This document shows positions 17,021-27,911 of a stretch of DNA of 64,000 bases, in pieces (position 1 is the first letter of the stretch; every line of letters starts with the position of its first letter). The translations under genes and the position numbers were made by a program. The DNA is taken from contig PGXL01000002.1 of the NCBI GenBank assembly GCA_002839095.1, forward strand, positions 153,913 to 217,912, written 5' to 3'. The DNA comes from Tenericutes bacterium HGW-Tenericutes-2 (GTDB lineage: Bacteria; Bacillota_I; Bacilli_A; Acholeplasmatales; Acholeplasmataceae). The notes below the pieces were generated by a model. It did not search any database. It saw only the letters and a list, made by a program, of their open reading frames with translations, and had not been told where the DNA came from.

Positions 17021-19990
17021 ATGAAAATAACACCGAAAATTAAAAAAATTGTGACCTTATCATTGATTTTGCTTGTTTCCTCATTTGCCATTTTAGGACT
17101 TGCTGGAGTGTTTACACCAAAGGAAAATCCAACACCAACATTTGCTAACCTAGAATCAGTTTACCTAGAAAATCATTACTCTAAATATTTAAGTCAAATC
17201 AATACTAGCGAACCAAGCACTGACGTATCTATATCGATACCGGCAGTGGATTTTGTATTGCCTGATAACGAGGAACTCTCAGAAGACCAAATGAACTATG
17301 AATGGATTGAAGATTCCAGTATTTTTATCCATGTTGATATTGCGGATGCAGGACTTTATTATCTTCATATCAACTACATGTCATTAGCAAAGACACATAT
17401 TCCTATCGGACTAGCTGTCAAGCTCAATGGTGCAGAGGATTCTCCTTACTATGAGGCATCACAAATTACACTTCCTACTTTATGGAGAGAATCATCAACA
17501 GATTTAGGTACAGATCGCTATGGCAACGATGTAAGTATCGCTCAAGAAACTGTAGATATTTATCAAGATTTATTAATCAAGGATACAAGAAGATTATATC
17601 AAGATGGCTTAGGCTTTTATTTAGAGGCTGGAGAAAATATCATTGAAATTGAAAAGATTTCAGGAAGCTTAAAGCTTAGAGAAATACGTGTAGAAACCAA
17701 AAAGGAATACATAAGCTATATCGAATATATCCAAAATTACGACAATACAACTGCTGATGAAATAATTAGAATCGAAGCGGAAGAAAATCTATATAAAAGC
17801 TCTTCAACAATTGCTAGAGGAACAAGTAGAGATCCTTTGGTCAAGCCTTTTTCAATGACAAAGATCAAACTCAATGTTTTAGGCACTGATTCCTATGACA
17901 ATGGTGGAGATGCTGTTTCTTGGGAAGTCGATATTGAACAAGCTGGATGGTATTATATTACATTACGTGCTCAAATGCTAAGACAAAATGCTACTTCCTA
18001 TCGAACACTTTATATCAACGGAGAAATCCCCTTTGAGGAAGCGAAGCATCTACCAATTTCCTATGATAGAAACTGGCAAAATGCAACCCTAAGAACGATG
18101 GATCAAGAAAAGATCAAGGTCTATTTAGAGCCAGGTGATGTCATCACCCTAGAGGTTGATAGCTCATTATTTTCAACGACCCTAGAAAAGCTAAGAATGA
18201 TTACATCAGAGATGAGTGCGCTTGGACTTGATGTTACAAAACTAACAAGAAATAATACAGACCGTGGAATTGATTGGGTTATGCTTGATTATTTCCCTAA
18301 CTTAAATAACGATTTATCGAGATGGATTGTTGAACTTGATGAAGCAAAGGAAGTTATTAAATCACTTTATGGCTTCAATAGAACTGCACAAATCGTTAGA
18401 GATATTGAAGCAGCTAAACAAAAAATAGTCACTATTCAAGGTGATATCAATGAGCTACCAAGAAGACTCACCCTATTATCAACTGGGTCATCAAGTGCTG
18501 TGCAATTGATATCCAATCAGTTTGATAACATCATTAAACAACCTTTAGTTTTAGACGCAATCTATATCCATACCAATTTAGATGTTCTACCCAATCCGAA
18601 TCCAAATCTATGGACAAGAGTTCGAGTTTCTATCTCTCGCTTTTTCCTATCGTTTGTTGATCAGTCCTATTCTGAAAAGGCGGATCCGGATGAGCTTGAG
18701 ATATGGGTCAATCGTTCAAGACAGTATGTGGATTTGATGCAAAAAATAGCAGATGATCAATTTACAACTCAAACCGGCATTAAAGTCAAAATATCATTAA
18801 TCAATGATGATTCGAAGCTACTTTTAGCAAATTCTGCAGACCAACAACCTGATGCTGCGTTAGGCATATCTGCATGGATTCCTAATGAATATGGTATGCG
18901 TGGAATGCTCTATGATATGAGTCAAGCTAAAAACTTTAGCCAAACTATTCAAGTCTTTAATCCGGAGCAACTCATTCCAATGACTTTTGATAATAAGCTA
19001 TATGGTTTACCTGAAACTGAAAACTTCTTTGTTTTATTCTATAGAAAAGATATACTTGATCAGCTAGACTTAAACGTGCCAAATACTTGGCAGGATGTTT
19101 TAGACATGCTTCCGGTATTGAGAAGATATGGCATGAGCTTTTATATACCGTTATCCTCATCATCAGCATTAAAATCGTTTGATTCAACTGCACCTTTAAT
19201 CTATCAGTTTGAAGGAAAGATTTATGCAGATGATGGATTTGGCTCAGCTATCGATTATGAAAATACAGTTCAAGCCCTATCCTTTATGACTGATTTATAC
19301 CGAGAATATAGTATGCCATTCCAAGTACCTAGCTTCTTCAATAGCTTTAGATACGGAGATATTCCTATTGGTATTGGTGATTTTGGAATGTATTTGCAGT
19401 TAACCAATGCAGCGAGTGATATTAGTGGTCTATGGGATATTGCACTTGTTCCAGGTATTCCTCATCAAAAACTAAATGAGGATACTCAAATGATGGAAAC
19501 CGTGATTAACCGTTCGATGGGTGGAGCACAGCAGGCTTCAATCATCTTTGAAAAATCAGAGAAGAAGGAAGAGGCATGGGAGTTCATCAGCTGGTGGATG
19601 TCAACAGAAACTCAAGTCTTATTTTCGAATACCTTATTAAATACATTAGGCACTAGATATATTTGGAATACAGCAAATCTCGAAGCCTTTGAACAATTAA
19701 GCATCAATAAAGCACATTTAGAGGTTATCTTAGAACAATGGACTCACCTAAAGGAAGTACCGAAAATTCCTGGTAGTTATATTGTAGAAAGAGAAATTAG
19801 TAATACATGGAATAGTGTCGTCTATAATGATGCCAATTTAAGAAGTACGGTCTCGGATGCGATGATTAAAATTGATCGTGAGCTTGCCAGAAAGATGGTT
19901 GAATTTGGCTATCTAGATAGCAAAGGAAACGTCTTAAAACCATTCAATCTACCAACGGTTGAAGATATCTTGAGGTGGTATGATGAGTAG
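17021..19990 (+). CDS. Solute-binding protein fused to N-terminal carbohydrate-binding-like domains
   Basis: 989 residues. After an N-terminal membrane segment (about 10-32, no lipobox Cys) come two beta-rich modules, about 50-230 and 250-410. The second contains IRIEAEE and [20 protein letters not shown], the look of CBM6/35-type or related sugar-binding sandwiches. A helical linker follows (to about 560). The C-terminal ~430 residues are a MalE-like binding domain ([60 protein letters not shown]). GGAG lies 7 nt before the ATG at 17021; an ATG four codons upstream has no ribosome site. It overlaps the next permease gene, so it probably serves that pair. Confidence 0.8.
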   Translation: MKITPKIKKIVTLSLILLVSSFAILGLAGVFTPKENPTPTFANLESVYLENHYSKYLSQINTSEPSTDVSISIPAVDFVLPDNEELSEDQMNYEWIEDSSIFIHVDIADAGLYYLHINYMSLAKTHIPIGLAVKLNGAEDSPYYEASQITLPTLWRESSTDLGTDRYGNDVSIAQETVDIYQDLLIKDTRRLYQDGLGFYLEAGENIIEIEKISGSLKLREIRVETKKEYISYIEYIQNYDNTTADEIIRIEAEENLYKSSSTIARGTSRDPLVKPFSMTKIKLNVLGTDSYDNGGDAVSWEVDIEQAGWYYITLRAQMLRQNATSYRTLYINGEIPFEEAKHLPISYDRNWQNATLRTMDQEKIKVYLEPGDVITLEVDSSLFSTTLEKLRMITSEMSALGLDVTKLTRNNTDRGIDWVMLDYFPNLNNDLSRWIVELDEAKEVIKSLYGFNRTAQIVRDIEAAKQKIVTIQGDINELPRRLTLLSTGSSSAVQLISNQFDNIIKQPLVLDAIYIHTNLDVLPNPNPNLWTRVRVSISRFFLSFVDQSYSEKADPDELEIWVNRSRQYVDLMQKIADDQFTTQTGIKVKISLINDDSKLLLANSADQQPDAALGISAWIPNEYGMRGMLYDMSQAKNFSQTIQVFNPEQLIPMTFDNKLYGLPETENFFVLFYRKDILDQLDLNVPNTWQDVLDMLPVLRRYGMSFYIPLSSSSALKSFDSTAPLIYQFEGKIYADDGFGSAIDYENTVQALSFMTDLYREYSMPFQVPSFFNSFRYGDIPIGIGDFGMYLQLTNAASDISGLWDIALVPGIPHQKLNEDTQMMETVINRSMGGAQQASIIFEKSEKKEEAWEFISWWMSTETQVLFSNTLLNTLGTRYIWNTANLEAFEQLSINKAHLEVILEQWTHLKEVPKIPGSYIVEREISNTWNSVVYNDANLRSTVSDAMIKIDRELARKMVEFGYLDSKGNVLKPFNLPTVEDILRWYDE

Positions 19991-20930
19991 AATGGGATCA
20001 GTAAAGCTTAAGGTTAAAAAGTTTATAGAACTAGAAAAAAAGCAGTTTAAGAATGATGATAAAGCCGCTTATCTTTTCACATTGCCTTATATCATCTTAT
20101 TTCTTGCGTTTATTGTTATCCCAATCGCATTAGCGATTATTCTATCCTTTACCACATTTGATATGGTATCATTTCCTACATTTACAGGATTTAATAATTA
20201 TATCTATTTATTAACCAGTGATGAAGAATTCATGAAATATATACTACCAAACACAATTAAATTCGCAGTTATCGTTGGTCCTGGTGGCTATATATTATCC
20301 TTTGTCATGGCTTGGGCATTAGCACAGCTACCTCATAAGCTAAGAACAGTACTAGCCATTATATTATATTCACCATCACTGACAGCAGGTGTTACGATGA
20401 CTGTTGTATGGCGTGTATTCTTTGCAGGTGATGAATCTGGTTATCTAAACTATATGCTCCTAGAGCTTGGCATGATTGTAGAGCCTATCGCCTTTTTACA
20501 ATCTCCTCAATATTTATTTACTATTATGCTTGTTGTTGCATTATGGGGATCCATGGGTATCGGCTTTTTAGCAATGCTTGCAGGTATATTAAATGTTGAT
20601 CAAGAGCTTTATGAAGCTGCTTATATTGATGGACTCAATTCAAGATTCCAGGAGGTTATCTATATCACTATACCAGCCATGAAGCCCCAAATGCTATTTG
20701 GAGCCGTTATGGCAATCGTTGGTACATTTAGTGCTGGGGCATTAGGTGTTTCTTTATCCGGATCCAATCCAACACCAAATTATGCAGGATCCTTAATTGT
20801 AAACCATATTGAAGATTACGGATTTATCCGCTATGACATGGGTTATGCTGCCGCATTATCTCTAGTTCTTTTACTGATTATATATTTCTTCAGTAGATTA
20901 TCTTGGAGATTCTTCGGGGACAGAGATTAG
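19983..20930 (+). CDS. ABC sugar transporter permease (MalF/MsmF type), pair 1
   Basis: 315 residues with six membrane segments and the permease EAA loop [19 protein letters not shown] near residue 215, which docks on the ATPase. It forms the translocation pore with the next permease. GAGGTGG inside the end of the preceding gene precedes two consecutive ATGs; the second fits better (7 nt). The reading frames overlap by a few bases, which indicates translational coupling to the 989-residue binding protein. Confidence 0.92.
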   Translation: MSRMGSVKLKVKKFIELEKKQFKNDDKAAYLFTLPYIILFLAFIVIPIALAIILSFTTFDMVSFPTFTGFNNYIYLLTSDEEFMKYILPNTIKFAVIVGPGGYILSFVMAWALAQLPHKLRTVLAIILYSPSLTAGVTMTVVWRVFFAGDESGYLNYMLLELGMIVEPIAFLQSPQYLFTIMLVVALWGSMGIGFLAMLAGILNVDQELYEAAYIDGLNSRFQEVIYITIPAMKPQMLFGAVMAIVGTFSAGALGVSLSGSNPTPNYAGSLIVNHIEDYGFIRYDMGYAAALSLVLLLIIYFFSRLSWRFFGDRD

Positions 20931-20940
20931 GAGGAATATG

Positions 20941-21822
20941 ATGAGAAAAATAAGAAATTTTAGAGCCATCAAAATTAATCCTACTCGCTTTGGTTGGGGT
21001 CAAGTTCCATTCCTACTTATGGTACTACCGATTGCAGCATTTATGATGATGCCGTTAGTCTATATTTTTAATCATGCATTTAAGCCATTTGACGAGTTAA
21101 TCGAATATCCACCAAGATTCTTTGTTAGAAGACCTACCTTGGATAATTTATTTGAATTATTTGAAACTGCAACGACAACAGGTATTCCTGTTACCAGATA
21201 TTTATTCAATAGTATTTTAATTACAGCTGCCGTTGTCTTTCTATCTATCTTTTTAGCAACCATCACTGGCTATGCGCTATCTAAATTGAAATTCCATATA
21301 AAAGGAGTTATTTCACAAATCAATACACTAGCGATGATGTTTGTTGGTACAGCTGTTATTATTCCTAGATACATCATTATCGAACAATTGGGATTGATTG
21401 ATAATTTCATGGTGCACATTATTCCTGTCATCGCAATCCCTGTTGGTTTATTCTTAGTCAAACAATTTATCGACCAAATTCCAAATGAATTATTAGATGC
21501 AGCGAAAATTGATGGTGCATCGAGCATCATGATCTACTGGAAGATTATTCTTCCATTGATTAAGCCTGCAATCGCGACCATCGCGATTCTCTCCTTCCAA
21601 ATGGTTTGGAATGATGCAGGTATTTCTGCAACCTATGTCAATACCGATAGCCTAAAGACCTTTGCCTATTATATGCAAACACTTGCCTCCTCATCGAATG
21701 TGGTCGCTGGTGCAGGGATGAGTGCTGTAGCATCACTGATTATGTTTTTACCGAACTTGATTATCTTCATATTCCTTCAAAGTAAGGTAATGTCAACGAT
21801 GGTCAACTCGGGGATTAAGTAG
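20941..21822 (+). CDS. ABC sugar transporter permease (MalG/MsmG type), pair 1
   Basis: 293 residues, six membrane segments, and the EAA-type loop LDAAKIDGASSIMIYWKIILP. It partners the permease just upstream. AGGAGG is 6 nt before the ATG at 20941 (an ATG at 20938 is too close). The next gene begins directly after its stop, within the same operon. Confidence 0.92.
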   Translation: MRKIRNFRAIKINPTRFGWGQVPFLLMVLPIAAFMMMPLVYIFNHAFKPFDELIEYPPRFFVRRPTLDNLFELFETATTTGIPVTRYLFNSILITAAVVFLSIFLATITGYALSKLKFHIKGVISQINTLAMMFVGTAVIIPRYIIIEQLGLIDNFMVHIIPVIAIPVGLFLVKQFIDQIPNELLDAAKIDGASSIMIYWKIILPLIKPAIATIAILSFQMVWNDAGISATYVNTDSLKTFAYYMQTLASSSNVVAGAGMSAVASLIMFLPNLIIFIFLQSKVMSTMVNSGIK

Positions 21823-21831
21823 GTGAAGCAT

Positions 21832-23856
21832 ATGAGAAAACTAAGCTTATGGATCATCATTTTAATGACTGCTATACTATCATTTAGCTTAAAAGAAGTT
21901 GAAGCATCCAATCTTTCTAATTATGGAATACCCTATCAAACCTATACACTAAATTCTTCAAAAAGATTGATACCAACCCAGGCAGCCTATATTCCAGTTG
22001 GTAATTTTGGTCGTAATTTAGGATTATCATTTCCTGAGGATCTCTTTTATGAGAATAATTTGTTTTATATCGCGGATACCGGAAATAAACGGATTGTCAT
22101 ATCCAATACATCAGGTGATTTGATTTCTATTATTGACCTACCAGAATTTGAACAACCGACCGGTGTCTTTGTAAAGGATGAATTTTTATATGTTGCTGAT
22201 AAGCTTTCTAAAGAAGTATATAAAATTGATTTATTAACTGAGGAAATCGTTCAAACAATCGTTAAGCCCACTTCACCAATTTATGGACAAAAAAATGATT
22301 TTGTCCCTATTAAGGTTGCAGTGGATTCCAGTGACTCTATCTATATTATTGGCGAAGGCTCTACATCTGGTGTTATTCAGATGAATTATGCAGGAGAGTT
22401 TGTTGGTTATTTAGGAATCAATACAGTAACGCTTTCCTTAAGAAGAATTTTATATAACTTCTTTGTACAGGATCCCAATTTAGCATCAAGCCTGCCAGCC
22501 TCCCCTACCAATATCGCCTTAGGTCAAAAGGGTGCGATATTATCAACAAATGTCAATGTCAATGAAACCTTTAAGAGATTAAATATCTCTGGAGTGAACA
22601 CATTATTACCTACAACGGTATATCCAACACAGGCATTATCAGATATTTGGATGAGTAATGAATCCTATATTTACTTAACATCTGATAATGGTGATGTTTA
22701 TGAATATGATTCCAATGGGAATATGCTGTTCTACTTTAATACGAAGGATAATGCACTCACTCAAACATTAGGATTAACATCTAATCCAAAGGGGATTGTT
22801 TCTGATAACTCAGGTAATTTATATATTTTAGATCGAGGCTATAATTCAATTCATGTTTATCAAAGAACGGTGTTCGTGGATTTAGTTCATAAGGCAGTCA
22901 CCTTATATAATGATGGAAAATATGTGGAATCGAAGCCTATATGGGAAGAAATCATTCGACAAAATTCATCATTTGCGTTAGCGCATTCTGCATTAGGTGC
23001 AGCCTTAATGAAAGAAGGAGCCTATGATGAGGCTTTATCAGAATTTTATGATGCAAGAGACTATTTAGGATACTCCAATGCGTTTTGGGAAATCAGAAAT
23101 GTGTCGATTCAACAAAATCTACCAACCTTCGCGCTTGTAATATTTGGATTATATTTAGTTTTAAAGATTGGCACAGCAATCTTTAGAAAGTCATTGATTT
23201 ATCCTCAATATGTAGAGAAGAAGGAAGCCTTCTTAAATAAAAAACTGGTGAAAGAGGTCACCTATAGCCTAAACGTGATTAAAAGACCTAACGATATGTT
23301 TTATGGCATTAAACGGATGAATGAAGCGAGCTATCTATCAGGCTTTATTGTATTAGGACTATTTGTTATCGTTTATTTAATTGATGTTTACGCAACCGGA
23401 TTTTTGTTTCGATCAACAAATCTGAATAGTGTAGTCGTTCAGTTAGTCACTGTTTTATCTATCTTTTCATTATATGTGTTAGTCAATTATTTAATTTCGA
23501 CATTAAATGATGGTGAAGGTAGATTTAAGGATGTTTTCATTTCAACATCCTATATTCTCGCACCATTTATTCTATTCACACTACCAATGACATTCTTATC
23601 CAATTATCTAACCTATAATGAAACATTTATTTTTGATTTCTACCACCAAATCATTTTATGGTGGACATTGATTTTAATTTTCTTATCCATCAAATGGGTT
23701 CATAATTATACATTCATGGAAACCATTAAAAATATTTTAATTATTCTTTTTGGAATGTTTATCTTAATTTTAATCGGTTTATTAATTTATTCATTTATTG
23801 GCCAATTGATTGAGTTTATCCTATCAATAATCAAGGAGGTGATCTATCGTGTTTAA
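21832..23856 (+). CDS. Exported beta-propeller / TPR / Yip1-type membrane protein
   Basis: 674 residues in an unusual mix. It starts with a signal peptide (cut near VEAS), followed by an NHL-like beta-propeller (about 45-345; repeated units such as LFYIADTGNKRIVI, LYVADKLSKEVYKID, LYILDRGYNSIHVY). Next come a TPR-like pair of helices (about 355-415; SALGAALMKEGAYDEAL) and a membrane helix. The C-terminal Yip1-like domain with five segments opens with IKRPNDMFYGIKR. Proteins of this type are found in Firmicutes sugar-ABC clusters next to DUF5696 proteins, but their role is unknown. The propeller would face outward. GGTGA precedes the ATG at 21832. The gene overlaps the next by 8 nt. Confidence 0.75.
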   Translation: MRKLSLWIIILMTAILSFSLKEVEASNLSNYGIPYQTYTLNSSKRLIPTQAAYIPVGNFGRNLGLSFPEDLFYENNLFYIADTGNKRIVISNTSGDLISIIDLPEFEQPTGVFVKDEFLYVADKLSKEVYKIDLLTEEIVQTIVKPTSPIYGQKNDFVPIKVAVDSSDSIYIIGEGSTSGVIQMNYAGEFVGYLGINTVTLSLRRILYNFFVQDPNLASSLPASPTNIALGQKGAILSTNVNVNETFKRLNISGVNTLLPTTVYPTQALSDIWMSNESYIYLTSDNGDVYEYDSNGNMLFYFNTKDNALTQTLGLTSNPKGIVSDNSGNLYILDRGYNSIHVYQRTVFVDLVHKAVTLYNDGKYVESKPIWEEIIRQNSSFALAHSALGAALMKEGAYDEALSEFYDARDYLGYSNAFWEIRNVSIQQNLPTFALVIFGLYLVLKIGTAIFRKSLIYPQYVEKKEAFLNKKLVKEVTYSLNVIKRPNDMFYGIKRMNEASYLSGFIVLGLFVIVYLIDVYATGFLFRSTNLNSVVVQLVTVLSIFSLYVLVNYLISTLNDGEGRFKDVFISTSYILAPFILFTLPMTFLSNYLTYNETFIFDFYHQIILWWTLILIFLSIKWVHNYTFMETIKNILIILFGMFILILIGLLIYSFIGQLIEFILSIIKEVIYRV

Positions 23857-26086
23857 GAATATTATTTTCAAGCGATTGATCATTTTAATACTCATCTCAT
23901 TTTCAATAACCTTTGGAGTATATGCCTTCCTTGAAGAGGAGACTGGTCAACTCGATTCCATTCCTAATTTTGATGAGATCATTCCTTTAGTGGATTCCAA
24001 TAAGTATTCTCATCTAAAATCAGATGCCTTAGCTACCAACCAACAAGGATTCTTTGATGAGCCTATTGAAATTCTAACCGTTTATGGAACTGTCTATTTA
24101 GATCCAGAATCACTCGCCTTTCAGGTTGTTAATAATAATGGATATATTTGGTCTTCAACAATTAATGAAAATGTCCCAGGACTCCCAAATACGTTTAAAA
24201 GACGTGCGAGAAGTGCAATTATTCTAGAATCATTTAATACAGGTGTAACAAGCTTCGCATTAACTGAAGAAAATCTTTATGAAAGTAATACTGAAATTGA
24301 GTTAACCTTAATTACCAATGGATTCCACGCATTAATAACCTTTGGAAGATCTGGTATTCAAATGGGATTATATGTAACCTTTGGACTTGATTCTATCCAT
24401 GTCGAAATTCCCTATGAAGAAATCAATGAAAGTGGAGTATTTAAAATATCATCTATCAAGGTTTACCCATATTTTGGTGCGGTTTTAGAAAACCAAATAC
24501 CAGGATACGTATTTTTACCTGATGGAATTGGTGCATTAGTAGATTATAAGCTAACAGATCCTTTAATTTCAACCAATTATCAAAAGGAAGTATATGATAG
24601 AAATATCGGATACAATCTTGTAAGTAATATGAATACCTTTTTAAGTGGTGGTACGAGAATTTACGCTCCTGTCTTTGGCTTTGTTCATGGAATCAATCAA
24701 AATGCTGTATTCGCCAATATCACAAGTGGCTCAGAGTACGCGATGATTAACCTATATTTTCCAGCAAGAACCAGAGGATTTACGACTGTTTTCTCTGAAT
24801 TTGTTTATCGAAAAACATATCGTCAGCCAATTGATAAGGTTGGAAATACGATATCCTTATTACAATCATTTTCCAATCAAATGGATATAAAAATAGAATA
24901 CACTCTTTTAGAAAATGAAGATGCAAACTATGTCGGTATGGCTAAGACCTATCGAGATTATCTCGATCTTGAATCCTATGAAAGTCAATATGATTCGATT
25001 CCTTTAAGATTAGACGCGATTGGAATTGAAAAGAATAAGGGATTACTCTTTAACCAAACAACAGTCATGACCACATTTAGTGAGTTTAGAGATATAACTC
25101 TAGATTTAAACAGTCATGGCATCGATTATATTATTGGTAATTTTAGTGGATTTACAAAGCGTGGTGTGACATGGTCAGCACCACAGTATGAAAATATATC
25201 GAGAAGATTAGGTAGTAAAAATGATCTCGAGTCGCTTCAAGAGGCACTCAGCAGTCTTTATTTCGTGACTGAATACTTAAAGGCAAGCAATCAATCATCA
25301 GGCTATAATCAATACTTTGATTTAGCGAAAAAGATTAATGATCAACTCTATACCTATCTATCAGGAACAGACACCAAATACTTACTTGAGTATCACGCAG
25401 TTCAAAGTATTATGAATAAGAGTATAGCGAAGCTATCAGATGAACCAATTGATGGATTTGCTATCGAATCGATGGGAAGCTTACTTTACGATGATTTTAG
25501 TAATAAGAAATATCTTCCTGAAGCTATATTAATGTATCAAGAGCTATTATCTAATATCGAAAAGGATATCGCATTGTATGATGTCAACTCATATTTATGG
25601 AAATCAATGGATTTATATTATGATTTCCCGATGTATTCCTCTCAATATATAACATTTGATGATACAGTACCATTTTTATCGATTGTTTTAAGTGGTTCTG
25701 TTCAGCTATTTGGCCCACACGCTAACTTTTATCCATACGCAAGAGATGAATTGCTTCGCTTAATTGATTTTGGAGTTTATCCATCCTTCGTCGTCACACA
25801 AAAGTCATCTAAGGAGCTTCAAGAAACAGGATTAGAGGCTATTTATTCATCAAAATATGATGATATTAAAAAATCTATATTAGCATATTATGATTTTGTT
25901 GATGGTGCACTTTCATCAGTCATCGGTCAAAGAATTGTTGATCGTCAAGTCATTACCAATGGTGTTATTCAAATCACCTATGAAAATGATATCGTCATAT
26001 ACGTGAACTATAGAGAAACTCCATTTACACAAGGAAGTTTAATTATAGGTGCTAAAAATTATGTAATTAAAGATTTAAATGCTTAG
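23849..26086 (+). CDS. Large exported protein, DUF5696-like
   Basis: 745 residues. A hydrophobic anchor (about 8-28) precedes a long exported region with no further membrane segment. Features seen: LDPESLAFQVVNNNGYIWSS near 75-95, IPGYVFLPDGIGALVDY near 215, a central region with ENEDANYVGMAKTYRDYL, and a C-terminal half that could be a (beta/alpha) barrel. From memory of sugar-transport clusters in Paenibacillus-type genomes this matches the DUF5696 family, often paired with a Yip1 protein and permeases. A new glycoside-acting or glycan-binding role is possible. The start is GTG at 23849, with AAGGAGGTGA just before it. Confidence 0.65.
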   Translation: MFKNIIFKRLIILILISFSITFGVYAFLEEETGQLDSIPNFDEIIPLVDSNKYSHLKSDALATNQQGFFDEPIEILTVYGTVYLDPESLAFQVVNNNGYIWSSTINENVPGLPNTFKRRARSAIILESFNTGVTSFALTEENLYESNTEIELTLITNGFHALITFGRSGIQMGLYVTFGLDSIHVEIPYEEINESGVFKISSIKVYPYFGAVLENQIPGYVFLPDGIGALVDYKLTDPLISTNYQKEVYDRNIGYNLVSNMNTFLSGGTRIYAPVFGFVHGINQNAVFANITSGSEYAMINLYFPARTRGFTTVFSEFVYRKTYRQPIDKVGNTISLLQSFSNQMDIKIEYTLLENEDANYVGMAKTYRDYLDLESYESQYDSIPLRLDAIGIEKNKGLLFNQTTVMTTFSEFRDITLDLNSHGIDYIIGNFSGFTKRGVTWSAPQYENISRRLGSKNDLESLQEALSSLYFVTEYLKASNQSSGYNQYFDLAKKINDQLYTYLSGTDTKYLLEYHAVQSIMNKSIAKLSDEPIDGFAIESMGSLLYDDFSNKKYLPEAILMYQELLSNIEKDIALYDVNSYLWKSMDLYYDFPMYSSQYITFDDTVPFLSIVLSGSVQLFGPHANFYPYARDELLRLIDFGVYPSFVVTQKSSKELQETGLEAIYSSKYDDIKKSILAYYDFVDGALSSVIGQRIVDRQVITNGVIQITYENDIVIYVNYRETPFTQGSLIIGAKNYVIKDLNA

Positions 26087-26096
26087 GAGGATGAAG

Positions 26097-26984
26097 ATGA
26101 CCAAGAGAAAGATGTCAAGAGCACTTCGTGAAAACTTAATCGGCTATTCATTCATCGGCATTTGGATTGTCGGCTTCTTTATCTTTATGTTTTACCCTTT
26201 TATCTCTTCTTTAATTTATTCAATGAGTGAGGTTAGAATATTAGGAAGTGGTATTGATGTTCAATTCCATTGGTTCGAGAACTTTAGAAGAATCTTTCAG
26301 ATTGAAGAAGGATTCCAGTTTATTGAAGCACTCATTTCATTTCTTAAGGAAATTATCTTCCAGGTTCCAATTATTATTGTATTTTCGGTCTTGATTGCTG
26401 TTTTACTCAATCAGCCACTTAAGGGTAGAGGAATGTTTAGATCCATATTTTTCCTACCAGTTATTATTTCAAGTGGACCAGTCATTAATGAGCTAATTAC
26501 TCAGGGTGCTGGTGGCGCTGCAATCTTTGAAAGCTATGGCTTTATTAGTATTATCGAAAATACACTTAACCCAGGACTTGCAGCACCAATTATTAGTGTG
26601 TTCTCAGAAATCATTATTATCTTCTGGTTTTCTGGAGTTCAAATTCTAATCTTTTTAGCAGGGCTTCAAAAGGTAGATCGTCAAATTTATGAAGCTGCTA
26701 GAGTCGATGGTGCAGGACCTTGGGAATCATTTTGGAAGATTACATTACCATCACTATCAACTTTAGTATTTATTAATGTTATCTATACCATTGTTTTATT
26801 ATCAACATTTAGTGAAAATGCAGTCATTATAAGCATTAAATCCAATATGTTTAACATCAATACTGGCTATGGTATGGCATCAGCAATGGCCTGGGTATAT
26901 TTCATTATCGTGATGCTAATGATTGGACTTGTCGCTATAATCTTTATCCCCAAAAACGTTAAGGAAGGGGGAAAGAGAAGATGA
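26097..26984 (+). CDS. ABC sugar transporter permease (MalF/LplB type), pair 2
   Basis: 295 residues, six membrane segments, EAA loop YEAARVDGAGPWESFWKI. AGGAGG spans the stop of the previous gene and fits the ATG at 26097 (6 nt); the ATGs at 26079 and 26091 are too far upstream or too close. It overlaps the next permease by 4 nt (ATGA), which is typical of coupled subunits. This second pair may serve the lipoprotein at 15490 or an unlinked binding protein. Confidence 0.9.
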   Translation: MTKRKMSRALRENLIGYSFIGIWIVGFFIFMFYPFISSLIYSMSEVRILGSGIDVQFHWFENFRRIFQIEEGFQFIEALISFLKEIIFQVPIIIVFSVLIAVLLNQPLKGRGMFRSIFFLPVIISSGPVINELITQGAGGAAIFESYGFISIIENTLNPGLAAPIISVFSEIIIIFWFSGVQILIFLAGLQKVDRQIYEAARVDGAGPWESFWKITLPSLSTLVFINVIYTIVLLSTFSENAVIISIKSNMFNINTGYGMASAMAWVYFIIVMLMIGLVAIIFIPKNVKEGGKRR

Positions 26985-27907
26985 ACAATAAAAAAACGAT
27001 GAAATCAAGAATTAAAAGATTTATATTAGGCACGAACGGGACCAATTCAACATTGGCTAAAATTGTGATTTATATCCTTTTGATTGCTATTGGATTTTTA
27101 TACATTTATCCAATGCTATATATGCTTTCCAATTCCCTAAAGAGTCAATCAGATATTATCAATCCAATGGTCAATTGGGTACCAACTGCGATTTACTTTG
27201 GTAATTATGAAAGAGCATTTAGAGTCTTAAGATTTTTCCCAACCTTAAGTAAGAGCTTAGTCGTGACTCTTCTTCCAGCATTAATTCAAACTGCAGTTAC
27301 AGCCTTAATAGGCTATGGATTTGCAAAGTTTAATTTTAAATTCAAGAAAATGTGGCTTGTCTTAGTCTTAATGACCTTTATTATTCCGGTTCAAGTTTAC
27401 ATGATTCCAAGATATGTGATGTTCTTTGAATTTGGATTACTTGAAAAGCCACTTGCTATTATCCTTCCTGCAATTTTTGGTCAAGGTGTCAATTCTGCAA
27501 TATTCGTTTTAATTTTCTATCAATTCTTTAGAATGATACCCCAAAGCATTAATGAAGCAGCAGAAATAGACGGTGCTGGTCCCTATTACATTTTCTTTAG
27601 AATTGCAGTTCCTCTAGCAGTACCTGCATTCATTACTTCATTCTTATTTGGTTTGGTTTGGTATTGGAATGAAACCTATATCGCTTCCCTATTTTTAGGC
27701 TCAGCGTATCCAAATCTACAATTAAGACTCGCAAATTTCGTTTCAGAATACACACAGATTTATTCATCTGATGAATTACTCAGAATTAATGAGGGTGTTA
27801 GATTAGCAGCAACCCTATTAATCATCCTGCCAATGGTCATTGTTTACTTCGCTATACAAAGATGGTTTGTTGAGGGTGTTGAAAAAACTGGTGTTACAGG
27901 AGAATAA
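26981..27907 (+). CDS. ABC sugar transporter permease (MalG/LplC type), pair 2
   Basis: 308 residues with a basic N-terminus, six membrane segments and the EAA loop NEAAEIDGAGPYYIFFRIAVP. It is the partner of the permease it overlaps. No ATPase gene follows; a shared MsmX/MsmK-type ATPase elsewhere must energise both pairs. Confidence 0.9.
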   Translation: MNNKKTMKSRIKRFILGTNGTNSTLAKIVIYILLIAIGFLYIYPMLYMLSNSLKSQSDIINPMVNWVPTAIYFGNYERAFRVLRFFPTLSKSLVVTLLPALIQTAVTALIGYGFAKFNFKFKKMWLVLVLMTFIIPVQVYMIPRYVMFFEFGLLEKPLAIILPAIFGQGVNSAIFVLIFYQFFRMIPQSINEAAEIDGAGPYYIFFRIAVPLAVPAFITSFLFGLVWYWNETYIASLFLGSAYPNLQLRLANFVSEYTQIYSSDELLRINEGVRLAATLLIILPMVIVYFAIQRWFVEGVEKTGVTGE

Positions 27908-27911
27908 AAAA

